Source: Bradysia coprophila | Taxonomy: Eukaryota > Arthropoda > Insecta > Diptera > Sciaridae | NCBI RefSeq assembly: GCF_014529535.1 | Contig: NW_023503409.1 | Location: forward strand, 3,472,390-3,536,389 | DNA length: 64,000 bases | Reading direction: 5' to 3' | Translations under genes and position numbers: made by a program | Notes under the pieces: generated by a model | The model's input: the letters and a program-made list of their open reading frames with translations, nothing else | Told to the model about the DNA's origin: nothing | Databases searched by the model: none | Shown: piece after piece, positions 1-11,737 of the stretch | Position numbering within the stretch: position 1 is the stretch's first letter | Layout: each line of letters begins with the position of its first letter

Positions 1-696
1 AGAAGTCATTATTGAGTACCATAGAGTTGTAATATTTCCCGATTTTATGACAAATCTCCGAAGTACACTGACCAACATTAGCTTCACATTCTTTGACAAG
101 TTTCTGGACTTCAGCCCGGTCTTCATTTGAATATCCTCTGCTCCCGCAGATATGATAAGAAGTCAATAATGAAACTAGTCTGATTTTCAAGGTAAATGAT
201 TTAGGCCTCAGTCGCACAGCATCACTAAGGAGAATAAGGATGAAAATTGAACAATTGACCTCTTCTTTACCAAAATTCACTGCTATGACGGTTGCTTACC
301 GTGCAAATTTTACAGCCTTTGCAGATATTTCTGGATGTTGCCGATTGCCTGTGAACGTGAACAATAACTCACTGTAGAGTCGGGCCATCGTTACTGCAAT
401 TCCGATTGAAATATCTGGTCCGTGCTGATTCGACCATAGCTCGAAAGCTTTTTCGCAACAGTCAATTTCCTCTTGCGAAGGATGCTGACGGAAATCCACG
501 GAACGACGAAGACTGCACAAAGCCGAGTAGAGGGTCTGATGCCAACAGACACTTTCTGGATTCAATTCGATGGCCTAATGAAAAGTTAATTTAATTCGCG
601 ACCAAAAATTTTAATATAATCTGTTCAATCAACCTTCCGAGCAAAATCGATTCTTAATTGTGAGTCCTGCATGTCTCTTGAGAGATTACTCTTCAT
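1..696 (-). CDS. TPR-like protein, 5' part (partial gene)
   Basis: Three exons on the minus strand: 634-696, 300-574 and 1-224 (runs off the window). Introns of 59 and 75 bp have GT..AG ends, and the phases agree across both junctions. I start at the ATG at 694-696. The frame is open further upstream to an ATG at 736-738, but that lies inside the repeat array. The product opens with MKSNLSRDMQDS and then has ARKAIELNPESVCWH, which looks like the second helix of a tetratricopeptide repeat; a similar pattern (KFARDAVRLRPKS) recurs near residue 110. This suggests a helical-repeat adaptor of unknown partner. No signal peptide or catalytic motif is visible. The specific family was not recognised. 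Confidence 0.6.
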
Positions 697-780
697 GGCG
701 TTAACGAACACACTAACAACATAGCAACATATCAACATTGCATTGACAAAATGAAACTACAAAGATTGAAATGAAAAGTG

Positions 781-854
781 TGCCGGGTAGCTCAAGTGGT
801 AAGAGCATCGCCCCGGAAAGGTGAAGATTGCGGGTTCGTCTCCCGTCCTGGCAC
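781..854 (+). tRNA. tRNA-like sequence, copy 1 (anticodon position GGA)
   Basis: A full cloverleaf can be drawn: acceptor TGCCGGG/CCTGGCA (one G-U), D stem GCTC/GAGC, anticodon stem TCGCC/GGTGA, 5-nt variable loop, T stem GCGGG/CCCGT with loop TTCGTCT. A box TAGCTCAAGTGG and B box GGTTCGTCTCC are near consensus, and TTTTT follows. Oddities: position 33 is C, not U; GGA would be Ser, but Ser tRNAs have a long variable arm. It is therefore more likely a tRNA-like Pol III module than a decoding tRNA. Confidence 0.5.
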
Positions 855-1212
855 CAATTTTTCATTTCAAATTACATGTCCACAAACACACTACCAATCA
901 TTTACAGACATTCATAACGATTTCTACATTGAAATACAGCCATATACACTATCCACTTCCCAAATTATGAGATTTGTCACGGTTTCGTCGCCATATCGAC
1001 GAAAGGTGCTAACGCATCACAATTTAGGTATACCCAAACGTCCTGGATAAGGACGCAACGTTTGAACTACACAGGATCTTCAATCAACCGGATCTTCAAT
1101 TAACATCACATTTACATTACACTAATACAATCAATTCGTACACACTAACAACATAGCAACATATCAACATTGCATTGACAAAATGAAACTACAAAGATTG
1201 AAATGAAAAGTG

Positions 1213-1286
1213 TGCCGGGTAGCTCAAGTGGTAAGAGCATCGCCCCGGAAAGGTGAAGATTGCGGGTTCGTCTCCCGTCCTGGCAC
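1213..1286 (+). tRNA. tRNA-like sequence, copy 2
   Basis: Same sequence as copy 1, 432 bp downstream, with the same cloverleaf, encoded CCA and T-run. Confidence 0.5.
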
Positions 1287-1644
1287 CAATTTTTCATTTC
1301 AAATTACATGTCCACAAACACACTACCAATCATTTACAGACATTCATAACGATTTCTACATTGAAATACAGCCATATACACTATCCACTTCCCAAATTAT
1401 GAGATTTGTCACGGTTTCGTCGCCATATCGACGAAAGGTGCTAACGCATCACAATTTAGGTATACCCAAACGTCCTGGATAAGGACGCAACGTTTGAACT
1501 ACACAGGATCTTCAATCAACCGGATCTTCAATTAACATCACATTTACATTACACTAATACAATCAATTCGTACACACTAACAACATAGCAACATATCAAC
1601 ATTGCATTGACAAAATGAAACTACAAAGATTGAAATGAAAAGTG

Positions 1645-1718
1645 TGCCGGGTAGCTCAAGTGGTAAGAGCATCGCCCCGGAAAGGTGAAGATTGCGGGTT
1701 CGTCTCCCGTCCTGGCAC
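1645..1718 (+). tRNA. tRNA-like sequence, copy 3
   Basis: Same sequence as copy 1; third unit of the array. Confidence 0.5.
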
Positions 1719-2076
1719 CAATTTTTCATTTCAAATTACATGTCCACAAACACACTACCAATCATTTACAGACATTCATAACGATTTCTACATTGAAATA
1801 CAGCCATATACACTATCCACTTCCCAAATTATGAGATTTGTCACGGTTTCGTCGCCATATCGACGAAAGGTGCTAACGCATCACAATTTAGGTATACCCA
1901 AACGTCCTGGATAAGGACGCAACGTTTGAACTACACAGGATCTTCAATCAACCGGATCTTCAATTAACATCACATTTACATTACACTAATACAATCAATT
2001 CGTACACACTAACAACATAGCAACATATCAACATTGCATTGACAAAATGAAACTACAAAGATTGAAATGAAAAGTG

Positions 2077-2150
2077 TGCCGGGTAGCTCAAGTGGTAAGA
2101 GCATCGCCCCGGAAAGGTGAAGATTGCGGGTTCGTCTCCCGTCCTGGCAC
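2077..2150 (+). tRNA. tRNA-like sequence, copy 4
   Basis: Same sequence as copy 1. It lies in the last, truncated unit, whose similarity ends about 110 bp after the tRNA-like part. Confidence 0.5.
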
Positions 2151-2571
2151 CAATTTTTCATTTCAAATTACATGTCCACAAACACACTACCAATCATTTA
2201 CAGACATTCATAACGATTTCTACATTGAAATACAGCCATATACACTATCCACTTCCCAAAGTACAAGACAAGGCCGTACCAAAAATGTCTAAAGAAAATA
2301 GCGCCAATTTTCAAGCTAACACTAAAAACATGTAGAGCGTCATCTATTGTCAGTGTCAATGTACAATAATGAAGCATTTTCAATCTGTCATTTGTTGGTG
2401 AATGCGTGCTTTTCACAACAAAAAACCTCTGTGAACCTTGTGCAACCATCTTGACTGTTTGGTTTGTCAAAACGGAGCTAATATAAATTTCATAAAATAA
2501 TCGGTTCGCTACTCCGGAGCGCTTAGTTTTTGTGGCTAAATTGACGTCTCTACCGTCGGGTGATCCCGATC

Positions 2572-5500
2572 ATGGATGAAAACCAGTCGGAGCTCGCCAT
2601 ACCGGACATAACCGAAGCCGAACATCTTGGCTCAAACGAAGAGAACGACCATGAAAATGGCGATCAGGTAACTAAATTCATTTTACGAATTTTGCGAAAA
2701 CGAATTTTATTCGCTCATTGCTGTGATAAAAGTGAAATTGTCGACGATAAGTTGATGTTTGAAACATTGAAATTGTGTTCTGTCGTTAAATTGAATAATT
2801 TAAGGGTGATGTTGACTAGGTGCATTTTTTTGTTTATTGTTGGCGTATAACATTTTCGTGCATTGCTACACTGATGTGTGTGTTTTGTACTAGTATGTTT
2901 CGTTGTGATTGCTAAACCAGTGCCCCCTTTGGACTGTTGGAATTTCTATTTATATTGTTGATTGTTGTGATTGTTCCCGACTCAAATGAAGGTTAGAGGA
3001 TTTTAGACACTCCTCGCATAGTTGATTATCACTTGGTATGCCTTTATTGTCCGCTCTGGTTAATCGATAATAATTCGCGATAATTGACAATCGAATATTT
3101 GGCTGTGTTTTGATCTCCTTATTCAGCCGGAAGATTCTTACCGGTCACATTAATTGAATCAACCAGAAAGCTTCATACTTTTACAGTGTACGCAATGCAA
3201 CATTTAACAAATTTAGATTAGAAAAACTGTCTACTTGAAGTCAACGAAGGCCTAAAGATTCAAAGAATCGATGAATTTCTGATGTGGATTTATTCTCAGA
3301 AGATTTCCAACCACAAACGCTTCATTAACCCATCCTTCTATTTGTAATTAAAGGTTGCACCTCGAACAACTCGTCTGGTGGCCACATCTGAAACTGGAAA
3401 CACAGTTGTATCGGTACCAGTATCACTACCCATCGGTTCGTTGATTGGAACGGCATTTAATGTCATAACACCGGATCAATTGCCTCATTTCAAGCAAATG
3501 TTGTGCGTGGACAGTAACGGTTTCATTTCGGGCAATGCTGTCGTTGGCGATGGTGATATTAAAGCCACACACATTGTCATCCAGCAACAAGCCACCGAAG
3601 CAATAGCCGGCACTACAAATACTCAAGAATCGACAACAATGACAGAATCAACAGCCCTGTGCACAACCAATTGGAATGATACAATGAATTTGGAAGTGTT
3701 ACCAGTTCGCTGCAAAACGACCACAGCTGAATTGTACAAATCTCGATTGGGTTCGGGTGGTCGCGGTCGTTGCATAAAGTTTAAAGATCAATGGTTTACG
3801 CCTAGTGAATTTGAAAATTTGTGCGGTCGTGGTTCGAGCAAAGATTGGAAGCGATCGATACGGTACGGTGGCCGGAGTTTACAAGCGCTAATTGATGAAG
3901 GAATTTTAACGCCACACGCAACTAGTTGCACCTGTGCCGCATGCTGTGATGATGATTCGAGTGAGTATATTATTTTTGGTTTTTGTTGGCTGAAAATTTT
4001 GTTAGTTTTTCGGTTCGATGTTTTTGTATTGCAACAACAGAACCCTACACTCAAACTCAAGTATGTTTTAATGATACGGTGAGACGGAAATAGAATTGTT
4101 ATGAACGAAATGCGTGTCTTAAAATAGAACTAAGAAAATTCATTTTATGAAAAAGTGTGAGTTGTAAGCATCAATTCCATACGATGAGCACAGAGTGGAT
4201 AATATCAAAAGTTTTGTTGTTCGGTGTAGGAAATTTATGATTCGTATTCATGCACCGTAGAATATTTGACACTAGTTTTGTGGTGTTGTGTTTTATTCGA
4301 AGTCTTTTTGAGGCACGTTACATTTATTCGCTCACCTTATACTTCCACTTCGGACTTGCAAGTCGATTCCAAACCATTTTTTTATTCGACTTGAACGTAG
4401 TTTGTCAATTTCGGGCAATATTTACTACCCGGCAGTCAGTCAAATTTTTAAACGATTTCCCGCTCATATATTTCCTGTTCAATTTCCCGGTAGCCGTTCC
4501 TTTCTTTGCTTTTCGATATGTAGAATCGTAAAATTGCGTTTGTTATTTCCAATTGATTTTTGGTATTGGCTTTAGTGGATTTATCGGTTCAGCTCATTAC
4601 AAGAACGTCATGAGACGTTTCGCATCTTTATTGATGAATCTTCAGTCGTTCGAGCTGTACAAATTTTCCGGACAATCAATAAACATGCGAAACGTCTCGA
4701 GAACCTGCTTTCATTTCTTGTAATGACTTGGACCGATAAATCTACCAAAGGCAATGCCAAAAATCGACTTGCTTCCACGGTCCAGTAAAAGTTGGAAGAA
4801 TACATGCGAACGGTCATATCTAACGACACCAAAGTTATTTCCAATCGATTACGTTTCCATTAAGAATAGATTGAGCAGTCTTTCATCGAAAAATAGATAG
4901 GGAGAACAAAGAACGCATGCGAAGCCTAAATACACGATCGACATTATACAGATTATTTAACGAATAATTACGATTTTCAGCTGCATCCGGTCCAGTTCGA
5001 TTATTCACCCCTTACAAGCGACGGCGAAAGAACATAGTTAATCATCACGACTCATTGCAAACCAAAATAAAGAAGCAGAGCGAAGAAGATAGTGAAAACG
5101 ACCAGTCAATTGTTACCAAGGAAGAAACGAATTGGCAAACAATCACTGATGGCATTGACGCATCAAATGATTACCTCAATTCGTCCACACAAAGTAAGAA
5201 TTTTTTTTGTTTTCCAATCGGTTTGTCCAAAAATAATTAACCAAAACATTTCGTTCTGTACAGACGATTTTTCAGTGGTGTCTGAAGCCGTTGTTCCGCT
5301 CGACCGACTAAAGACGCTCTGCGCACAAATGACCAAAGCGACCAACGAATTTCGAAGATGTATAAATGAAGCCAAAGAATTGCATGCCCGTCAAATTGAT
5401 CGAATTCAACGGGAAAGAGACGCTGCGCTGCTAGCAGCTAGAGTACATGGAGATGTAGATGATCCAAATAATATTAATCAAATACAGGGTGTTGATATGC

Positions 5501-5869
5501 CGGCGTCCAAAAAGGTAATTGTTGAACAAATATGTCTCAATTGTGACGTAGTCATGAGAATTTTGATGCTTCGACATCACTCGCTTGTGAGGAACCATAG
5601 GCCGATTATTCAATCAAACATTTCCAACAAACAAGCGATTGATGACGAGCCACTTGATGAACTAAAACTTAGAATCTTCAACAATTTCCACTCAATTTCA
5701 GTGTGCCAATTGTAATCGTGAAGCATTAGCTGAATGTTCCCTCTGTCGTCGGACGCCATATTGCTCCACATTTTGTCAACGAAAAGATTGGAACGCCCAT
5801 CAAGTTGAATGCACTAACCCAAATGAAACAACGCAACAAATAATGTTACTAGTTGACGATCAAGCATAA
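2572..5869 (+). CDS. Deaf1: DEAF-1 transcription factor (SAND + MYND)
   Basis: Five coding exons: 2572-2667, 3354-3960, 4981-5193, 5264-5514 and 5702-5869, all GT-AG, summing to 1335 nt (444 aa). The start is the first ATG of an acidic leader ([12 protein letters not shown]). Exon 2 holds the SAND domain: [15 protein letters not shown], then the DNA-contacting [11 protein letters not shown], then a Cys cluster CTCAACC. Exon 3 has a basic NLS-like KRRRK. Exon 4 is a charged coiled-coil-like stretch. Exon 5 is a C-terminal MYND zinc finger with CANC, CSLC, CSTFC and HQVEC. This domain order is diagnostic of DEAF-1, a nuclear regulator that binds TTCG-type sites. The protein is shorter than the fly orthologue, mainly at the N terminus. 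Its upstream region abuts the tRNA-like array. Confidence 0.93.
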
Positions 5870-7250
5870 TAGTGACCGAATGTGACTCTAGTTTGTGTTG
5901 AGTGTCAGCAAAATCGGTTTAAATAATTTATTGTTTTGATGATCGGTATATATACATCTCGTCCCCTATACTGTCGATAAAGAAACATTTTCCAATAACA
6001 TCACACGCACCACAAAATTTTTCTTTCTTGTTCGTCTAGCTTTCAATTTTATAGTTTCTTCTCTATTTTCTGTGGCAATTTATTGAGATGATTTTGCATC
6101 TGATGGTGAAAGAGATGCATAATTCGAACCAAACAAATCTTAATCGATGTTCAGTTTGTTTTCTTTAACATGTAGATTCACAATAAACGGAGATGTTGTT
6201 TATAGCTCGGACGAAACTAAAACTCGGTACATGCAATGAAAAATAAATCATTTTACTAGAACACATTTTATATAAATGTATACATACAGACACCACACAC
6301 AGACAGAATACGGTCGTCTGTTGCACATTCATTTTTTTTCTAAATCTCAATTGCACATAAATAGTCATTCGTCAGTCGTCCTATGTTAATATTATGTTTT
6401 GTTTGCCATCGTATTGTTCCTAGGTAGCTAAAAAAAATCCATTGGTTAATCATTGTACATTTCCCTATTTTTTCCCTCTATTTCGAAATGCATTAGCACA
6501 CATTAACTATATATAATTAGCGTAACACAAAGCACCCTTCATTTAACGAAATAAAAATTTGATAAAAGAATAAAAAAAACAGAAAATGGAAAATGGTTGT
6601 TGTTCACTTTGTCGTTGCAAAGCAAATATTTTTGTTTTAAATTTTGTTCAAATGTAGAAAAGAAATTTCGATTTTCGGGAATATCATCAACTTGTACCAA
6701 ATTGTACCATAAAATAAGAGAATTGCTAAAGAAGAAAATAAAAAATTAAATTTTAACTATAAAAAGAAGAAGAGGGTACTATTGGAAAAAAAGTGGTTCA
6801 AAAAATTTGAACGCAATTTTTGGCGGGCGTTTTTCTATTTTTATACACAAGAAAATATTTATCATTATAATGAGAACGAAGAAGGTGATTTTGTTGTGTA
6901 AAGTAAATTTAAATGAAATGAAAAAGAAACCCAGTTTTATTATGTAATTATAAATTTGATTAATTAAAAGGAAAATATTGAAATGAACCAACGTCTTATA
7001 CTTGTATACACACACCCACACACACACACACACACACACACGATAAGGTCGTTCGTTTTCCCATCGAAACACTTGATAACTTAAGCTTGATTTCGACTTA
7101 CCCACTTACCAAAAACCACTCCGTTTTGCTACCCTTTAAGTTTTTGCTTCCAGTGAAAATAACAAGAGAATTTCCAGCAATTCTTTTGTTATTTCATTGG
7201 CAATTGTTGTTCTTCCGAACAGCAGTTATGATTATGCGTACGCAGACTGA
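5870..7250. other. Deaf1 3' flank and intergenic DNA with a CA microsatellite
   Basis: AT-rich non-coding sequence. AATAAA-type signals occur (for example near 6550), and a (CA)n microsatellite lies at about 7006-7041. No convincing gene was seen on either strand. Confidence 0.6.
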
Positions 7251-7254
7251 AAGC

Positions 7255-7365
7255 TTATAGGCATGACTGCCGCTAGTTCTCGAGGTCGAAACAGCTTTTC
7301 TTACTTCTCTATTGCCACTTTACGTGATGCGCGGGTGAGGGAAGAGCTAGAGCTCTGTTTGTCGT
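7255..7365 (-). repeat. Diverged repeat copy related to 14146-14255
   Basis: Read on the minus strand, this stretch shares blocks with 14146-14255 on the plus strand: AAACAGAGC, a GCTCT-rich block, and GCTGTTTCGACCTC followed by TAGCGG. The two are clearly related but diverged. The family is not recognised. Confidence 0.5.
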
Positions 7366-7808
7366 TCCGAAGGATGTTTCTTTGAAGTTCAATGAACGAG
7401 AAAAGGAGTCCTGTTTTGGTAATAATCACACCTTGGTAGACAAATAACTGTTTTATCTATTAAGTACGTATTATTATCAAAGATTATGTGAGAATGTAAG
7501 GAAAAGTTGGGATACATGTATGACAAACGTTGTCTTCGACAACTGGATTTTATGAAAACGAAGTTTTTTTCGTCTGAAGTTGAACTTATCCTCACGAATT
7601 TCATTCCTAGTAGAATAAAAGGAATCTTAAGATTTGTCCATTTTTTGTTTTTATTTTTAGAAATAGTTTATTTGACTATTGACTATTTAACCCGTGACAA
7701 AAGTGGAGAAAGCTTCAATTCCATATTTGAAGAATTACTCACAGAACACTTAATTTCAGTCAGTGTCATCGACGATCAATTATACAAAGCAAAGCTAAAT
7801 AATTAAAT

Positions 7809-8669
7809 TCAGGTAAAATTGGTGGTATTCATTCCCAATAAATTAACATAATTATATGGACTAGGAAGGTAATCAAATCCGTATATTGAAATATTGGCGA
7901 CGAAATGCTCCGTGTTCATATCGTATGCAACAGAGTTAAAGCTCTCCTCAGATATAAATGTCGTGTTAATAAGAGCCATGGCGGTCGGTGACTATAGATC
8001 ATTACAATTTATCAAACTTTCGCAACATAATAACAGGACTTGCAGGCTGTACTCACATTAAAGGCAAATCGAACATAAGTGATGGACTCATCGCCGGAAT
8101 ATTCAAATGCTCTGCTTGGGAAGCGGCTAATGTTCGTTACATTTCGGCTTTCAAAATGAATTAGTCGATCGCCCTTCTGTCTAGCCCCAATTGAATTTGA
8201 TGCTGATGGTTTCTTAGGTGGTCTAGCATTCTTCACGTAAACAACGGTGTAACTGTTCGTTGACTCATCGTCCTTTTTATATGGTAATCGACTCAATAGT
8301 GGTATGAGATCTTTACCAAATCCGTGCAGAGGTACTGTTGCTGTGTGACATTGCATACATTAGGTATGGAGATGGTTGCATCAATGTTTTTCATTTCATT
8401 TGTTACTTGTATACCACCTTCACTAAATACCTTTAAATTTTCTTATTACAATCGAATTAATTGGCTCAATTATTTTGAAAATACACAAAGTTTGAAGTTG
8501 TCATAGTATGCAGTACTCCTATCGACTTTTTTACTTACATTAACATCAACTTCAAAATTAGACAGAACACTTGGAATTTTGCCACCCAAATATTTGAATA
8601 TAATTGTGTAGTTCTTTGGCTTTTCGGTGACTTGATCTATGACCTTCTTGGAGAAAAATACGTCACCAC
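7809..8669 (-). pseudogene. MBF2-like secreted protein gene, copy A (frameshifted)
   Basis: Exons 8539-8669, 8057-8430 and 7809-7991 match copy B (16792-17654) exon for exon, with the same splice sites. The middle exon carries a 2-bp insertion relative to copy B (an extra TG in GTTGCTGTGTGACATT near 8339), which shifts the frame, so it is 374 nt rather than 372. The other two exons stay open, and the last ends in TGA at 7809-7811. No signal-peptide exon is found, and similarity to copy B stops just upstream of the first exon. It is therefore probably a duplicated gene fragment that has begun to decay. The middle exon still codes KKPSASNSIGARQKGDRLI. Confidence 0.65.
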
Positions 8670-8699
8670 CTAGAATAAGACAACACGAAACGGTCAACT

Positions 8700-9079
8700 T
8701 TTTTATACCTCTTGAACGAAAAAAAAAAATCACCGAAAAGTATATGAACGTATACGTGAATAAAATGTAAATTGTTAACTTTGGACTGCGATATATTATA
8801 CATTTTTCACGCATTTTGCACCTTGTGGACCGAATATCATTTTTCGTGCATTTTGCATGGATTTTTCACAAACCTTGTAAAAAGAAACCCAATACGCCCA
8901 ATACGTATTATATGTGCATATACTTGGATTTTCGCCATCAGAAATACATTGTATACGTATACTGTCATATACGTATTTCGTAAGGGCTTAAGTCGAAACA
9001 AGAATAGACCGGCTATAAGCCTAGTGAGGTCTTTTTTCTTTCTCTCAATTTTCTCACTTCTCGAGATACCAACTACCAA
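8700..9079. other. Non-coding spacer
   Basis: AT-rich sequence between the MBF2-like copy A and the TATA-Inr array. Open frames on both strands here are low-complexity and mirror each other; I see no gene. Confidence 0.5.
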
Positions 9080-9089
9080 ATACGTGAGT

Positions 9090-9125
9090 TACAAATAGGC
9101 AAGCAGGAAGAATAGTTTCTTCAGT
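9090..9125 (+). promoter_or_regulatory. TATA-Inr core, unit 1
   Basis: TACAAATA at 9090 and TTCAGTCG with the initiator A at 9123, 33 bp apart. Confidence 0.4.
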
Positions 9126-9285
9126 CGATATCCAGCTGTTGAACAGTAAACTAAACATCGCCACCATCGTTCTATCAGTTTCGTAGTCAACTACCAATTT
9201 TGTATTCAACTACCAAACTCAACTATTCAACAACCATTTTGGTATTCAACTACCAGTTTGGTAGTCAACTACCAAATTATCGATT

Positions 9286-9321
9286 TATAAATAGGCAAGC
9301 AGCCTAAATAATCTCATCAGT
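9286..9321 (+). promoter_or_regulatory. TATA-Inr core, unit 2
   Basis: TATAAATA at 9286 and TCAGTTG with A at 9319, 33 bp apart. Confidence 0.45.
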
Positions 9322-9417
9322 TGGTGTGCAGCTCTCAAACAGTTAACATCTCTACCACCTCTCTATCAGTATGGCAGTCAACTACCAGTTTGGTAGTCAA
9401 CTACCAAAAATTCAAGC

Positions 9418-9453
9418 TTTAAATAGGCAAGCAGGCAGAATAATTTTGTCAGT
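9418..9453 (+). promoter_or_regulatory. TATA-Inr core, unit 3
   Basis: TTTAAATA at 9418 and TCAGTCGG with A at 9451, 33 bp apart. Confidence 0.4.
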
Positions 9454-9675
9454 CGGTGCGCAGCTCTCGAATAGTAAACATCTCTGCCGAAAATTACGTT
9501 TGGTAGTCAATTATAGCCTTGGTAGTCCAACTACCAACTACCAAATTTTCGAATCGCAATGTTAACTGTGAGCTAACAAATAATTATTATTTGCCTTGTG
9601 TTGATATGCTCATGGTGGCTTTGCAGTTTTGAATGTCAATCCAGCTCGCAACTACCAACTACCAAATTTTCGATT

Positions 9676-9711
9676 TATAAATAGGCGAGCATGTAGAATA
9701 ATTTCGTCAGT
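9676..9711 (+). promoter_or_regulatory. TATA-Inr core, unit 4
   Basis: TATAAATA at 9676 and TCAGTCGG with A at 9709, 33 bp apart. Confidence 0.45.
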
Positions 9712-9964
9712 CGGTGCGTAGTTCTCGAATAGTAAACATCTCTTCCCCAAAAATTACATTTGGTAGTCAATTATAGCCTTGGTAGTCCAACTACCAACTA
9801 CCAAATTTTCGAATTGCAATGTTAACTGTGAGCTATCGGTGATCAGATAACAAATAATTATTATTTGCCTGGTGTTGATTTTCTCATAGTGACTTTGCAA
9901 TTTTGAATTTCAGCTGGCAACTACCAAAAATCTACCAAAACTATCAACTACCAATTTTTCGTTT

Positions 9965-10000
9965 TATAAATCGGCAAGCAGGTAGAATAATTTCGTCAGT
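9965..10000 (+). promoter_or_regulatory. TATA-Inr core, unit 5
   Basis: TATAAATC at 9965 and TCAGTCGG with A at 9998, 33 bp apart. Confidence 0.45.
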
Positions 10001-10199
10001 CGGTGCGTAGTTCTCGAATAGTAAACATCTCTGCCGAAAATTACGTTCGGTTGTCAGATACCAACTACCAAATTTTCTAATTGCAATGCTAACTATGAGC
10101 GATCGGTTATCAGATAACAAATAATTATTATTTGCCTGGTGTTGATTTGCTCATAGTAGCATTGCAATTTTGAATCAAGGCTGTTATCGTCTCATTTTT

Positions 10200-10255
10200 T
10201 ATTTGTGACACAGACACATGGACGGACAGACAGACAGACAGACAGACGGACAGAT
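10200..10255. repeat. GACA/GACG tetranucleotide repeat
   Basis: Short run of GACA/GACG units directly after the TATA-Inr array. A related (GTCY)n run occurs near 12580, which suggests both are tails of one kind of mobile element. Confidence 0.7.
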
Positions 10256-11539
10256 GAAGTGTCCACAATAGGGTTTTTTTCTAAAAGAAAAAAGACCTAA
10301 AAAGGGTATGCATAATACTGCTTAGTGCTTTTACCAAGAAATCAGTAAATGGTCGTTTAAGGTAATACTCATACTAGTAAGGTATTGAAGCATCCAAAGT
10401 TCACCAAGGGTAGCCTAAAAGTGCAATTTGATTAAAAAATATTTTTTTTGTTGTTAAATAGGTATTGCAAAACTAGTCTGGGATCACCATTCAAAAGCTT
10501 TCTCGGTTGCTTCGCAAAGGAGATATCAGTCTTATAAATTGGTGAAATTTTAAATTTTAGCTACTATTGCTCAATGAAGAAATTATCGAGAGCCATAAAT
10601 CTTAGAATTTGTCCCTCTACAAATTCCAATGTAAATTTTAAGTCCTCACTGTTCCACAAGCCCTGGCTGACGCTGGTGCTGGTTCTCAGGAACAGCTAAG
10701 GGGATTTTCCTAAAACTTGTTTACTTGAATAGCACCTCCCCCAACTCACTTATGAAAAAAACCTGGATGTTAGCTTACACGTTTATTTACAAATTTTAAG
10801 TCTCACCGTGTCATATTTTGCATGGGTCCATTTCTCACGATCTGTGTATGTACTATCCTTTGGGTTTATCGAAGTAAATTTTTCACGCCGTACGTGTGCT
10901 TGATTGCAAAACAATCGCCTTAACATTCTTTGATAATGAGATAATGTGACAAAAATTCTATCATCCTCTCTCATTACTTAGCCATTCGAATGTAGAAGTA
11001 AAAGAACAACATTTTTTTCCGACAACCACGTAACAAAAGTTTTACTTTTAACTAAGTAACATTTTCTGCACGTTCTGTTTACGTACTATTTGTATGAGAA
11101 ATGCTTCCAGATTTTTTAACTCTAAAAAAAACAGCTAGTGTTATCTCTAAACTATATGTGCAAAAATCGTCGTGGCGACTTCAATTAGTTTAGGCATAGA
11201 AGTTAACCAGGGACGGTTTTCCATTTATTATACATGCACTAGAGCTTCCGAAGTTATTTTTTCCGTGCTCCGTGGAGGGAGTGTTTGACACGAAACCTAA
11301 TTAAAAATCAACGAAAATTACGCTCGTCATGTTAGGCAATCCAAAATAAATTATTTTCTTAAACCCCGGAAACAAGTTTTAACGTTATATCCGTGAAGGA
11401 AAAGCGAGTTTCCGGGGGGCACAGCGAGTAAATTAAATTTTCTATGCCAAGGAATAATATTTTGTTTTACTTTTGTTCGATTTTTGCTGATTTTTGTTAC
11501 AAAATAACCGACTGCATAAAATTCCCTTTTTATTACAAT
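10256..11539. other. Non-coding, with a segment duplicated at 17709-18075
   Basis: About 10845-11010 matches 17709-17765 and 17990-18075 in pieces (CCGTACGTGTGCTTG, TTAGCCATTCGAATGTA). The remainder is AT-rich with no supported gene. Confidence 0.55.
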
Positions 11540-11737
11540 TTTTTTTCTGCTGTTGTTGTTGTTGTTGTTGTGTAAACCAAACCTACCGTGGGTCTTCGTT
11601 TTTGGTTCACACAACTTTTTTTTTCTTCATATTTCTGCTTTAGAAAAATGAAAACTTGACAGATTTTGATGTAAAACAAAAATATGAAAATGAAAAATTG
11701 AGTTTTGTTAGAAATAATTGTTTTCCCTTATGCACAG

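Larger units (their letters stand above)
708..2260 (+). repeat. Tandem array of a 432-bp unit carrying a tRNA-like sequence (three full copies plus one partial)
   Basis: Units start at 708, 1140, 1572 and 2004; the last stops at about 2260. By eye the copies look identical. Each unit has a 73-bp leader, a 74-nt tRNA-like sequence with encoded CCA, a T5 run directly after it, and about 280 bp of unrelated sequence. Each unit also contains a 90-codon open frame in the + direction that simply translates the tRNA-like part; I treat it as spurious. The array lies between the divergent TPR-like gene and Deaf1. It could be an amplified tRNA-derived SINE, a young satellite or a tandem tRNA-gene cluster. 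Confidence 0.9.
9080..10180 (+). repeat. Degenerate tandem array of TATA-Inr cores with CAACTACCAA-rich spacers
   Basis: Five related units share TATAAATAGGCAAGCA, then AATAATTTCGTCAGTCGGTG, then CTCGAATAGTAAACATCTCT. Spacers are rich in GGTAGTCAACTACCA, a short inverted motif. The TATA-like box starts at 9090, 9286, 9418, 9676 and 9965, so spacing between units varies (196, 132, 258, 289). The last units also share a roughly 150-bp body with AATAATTATTATTTGCCT. No coding frame is shared by the units. Confidence 0.8.

Noticed and set aside
778-1050. 90-codon open frame (MCRVAQVVRASPRKGED..) repeated in each array unit
   Set aside because: It translates the tRNA-like sequence and its tail; conservation is explained by identical DNA copies, and there is no promoter or protein family support.
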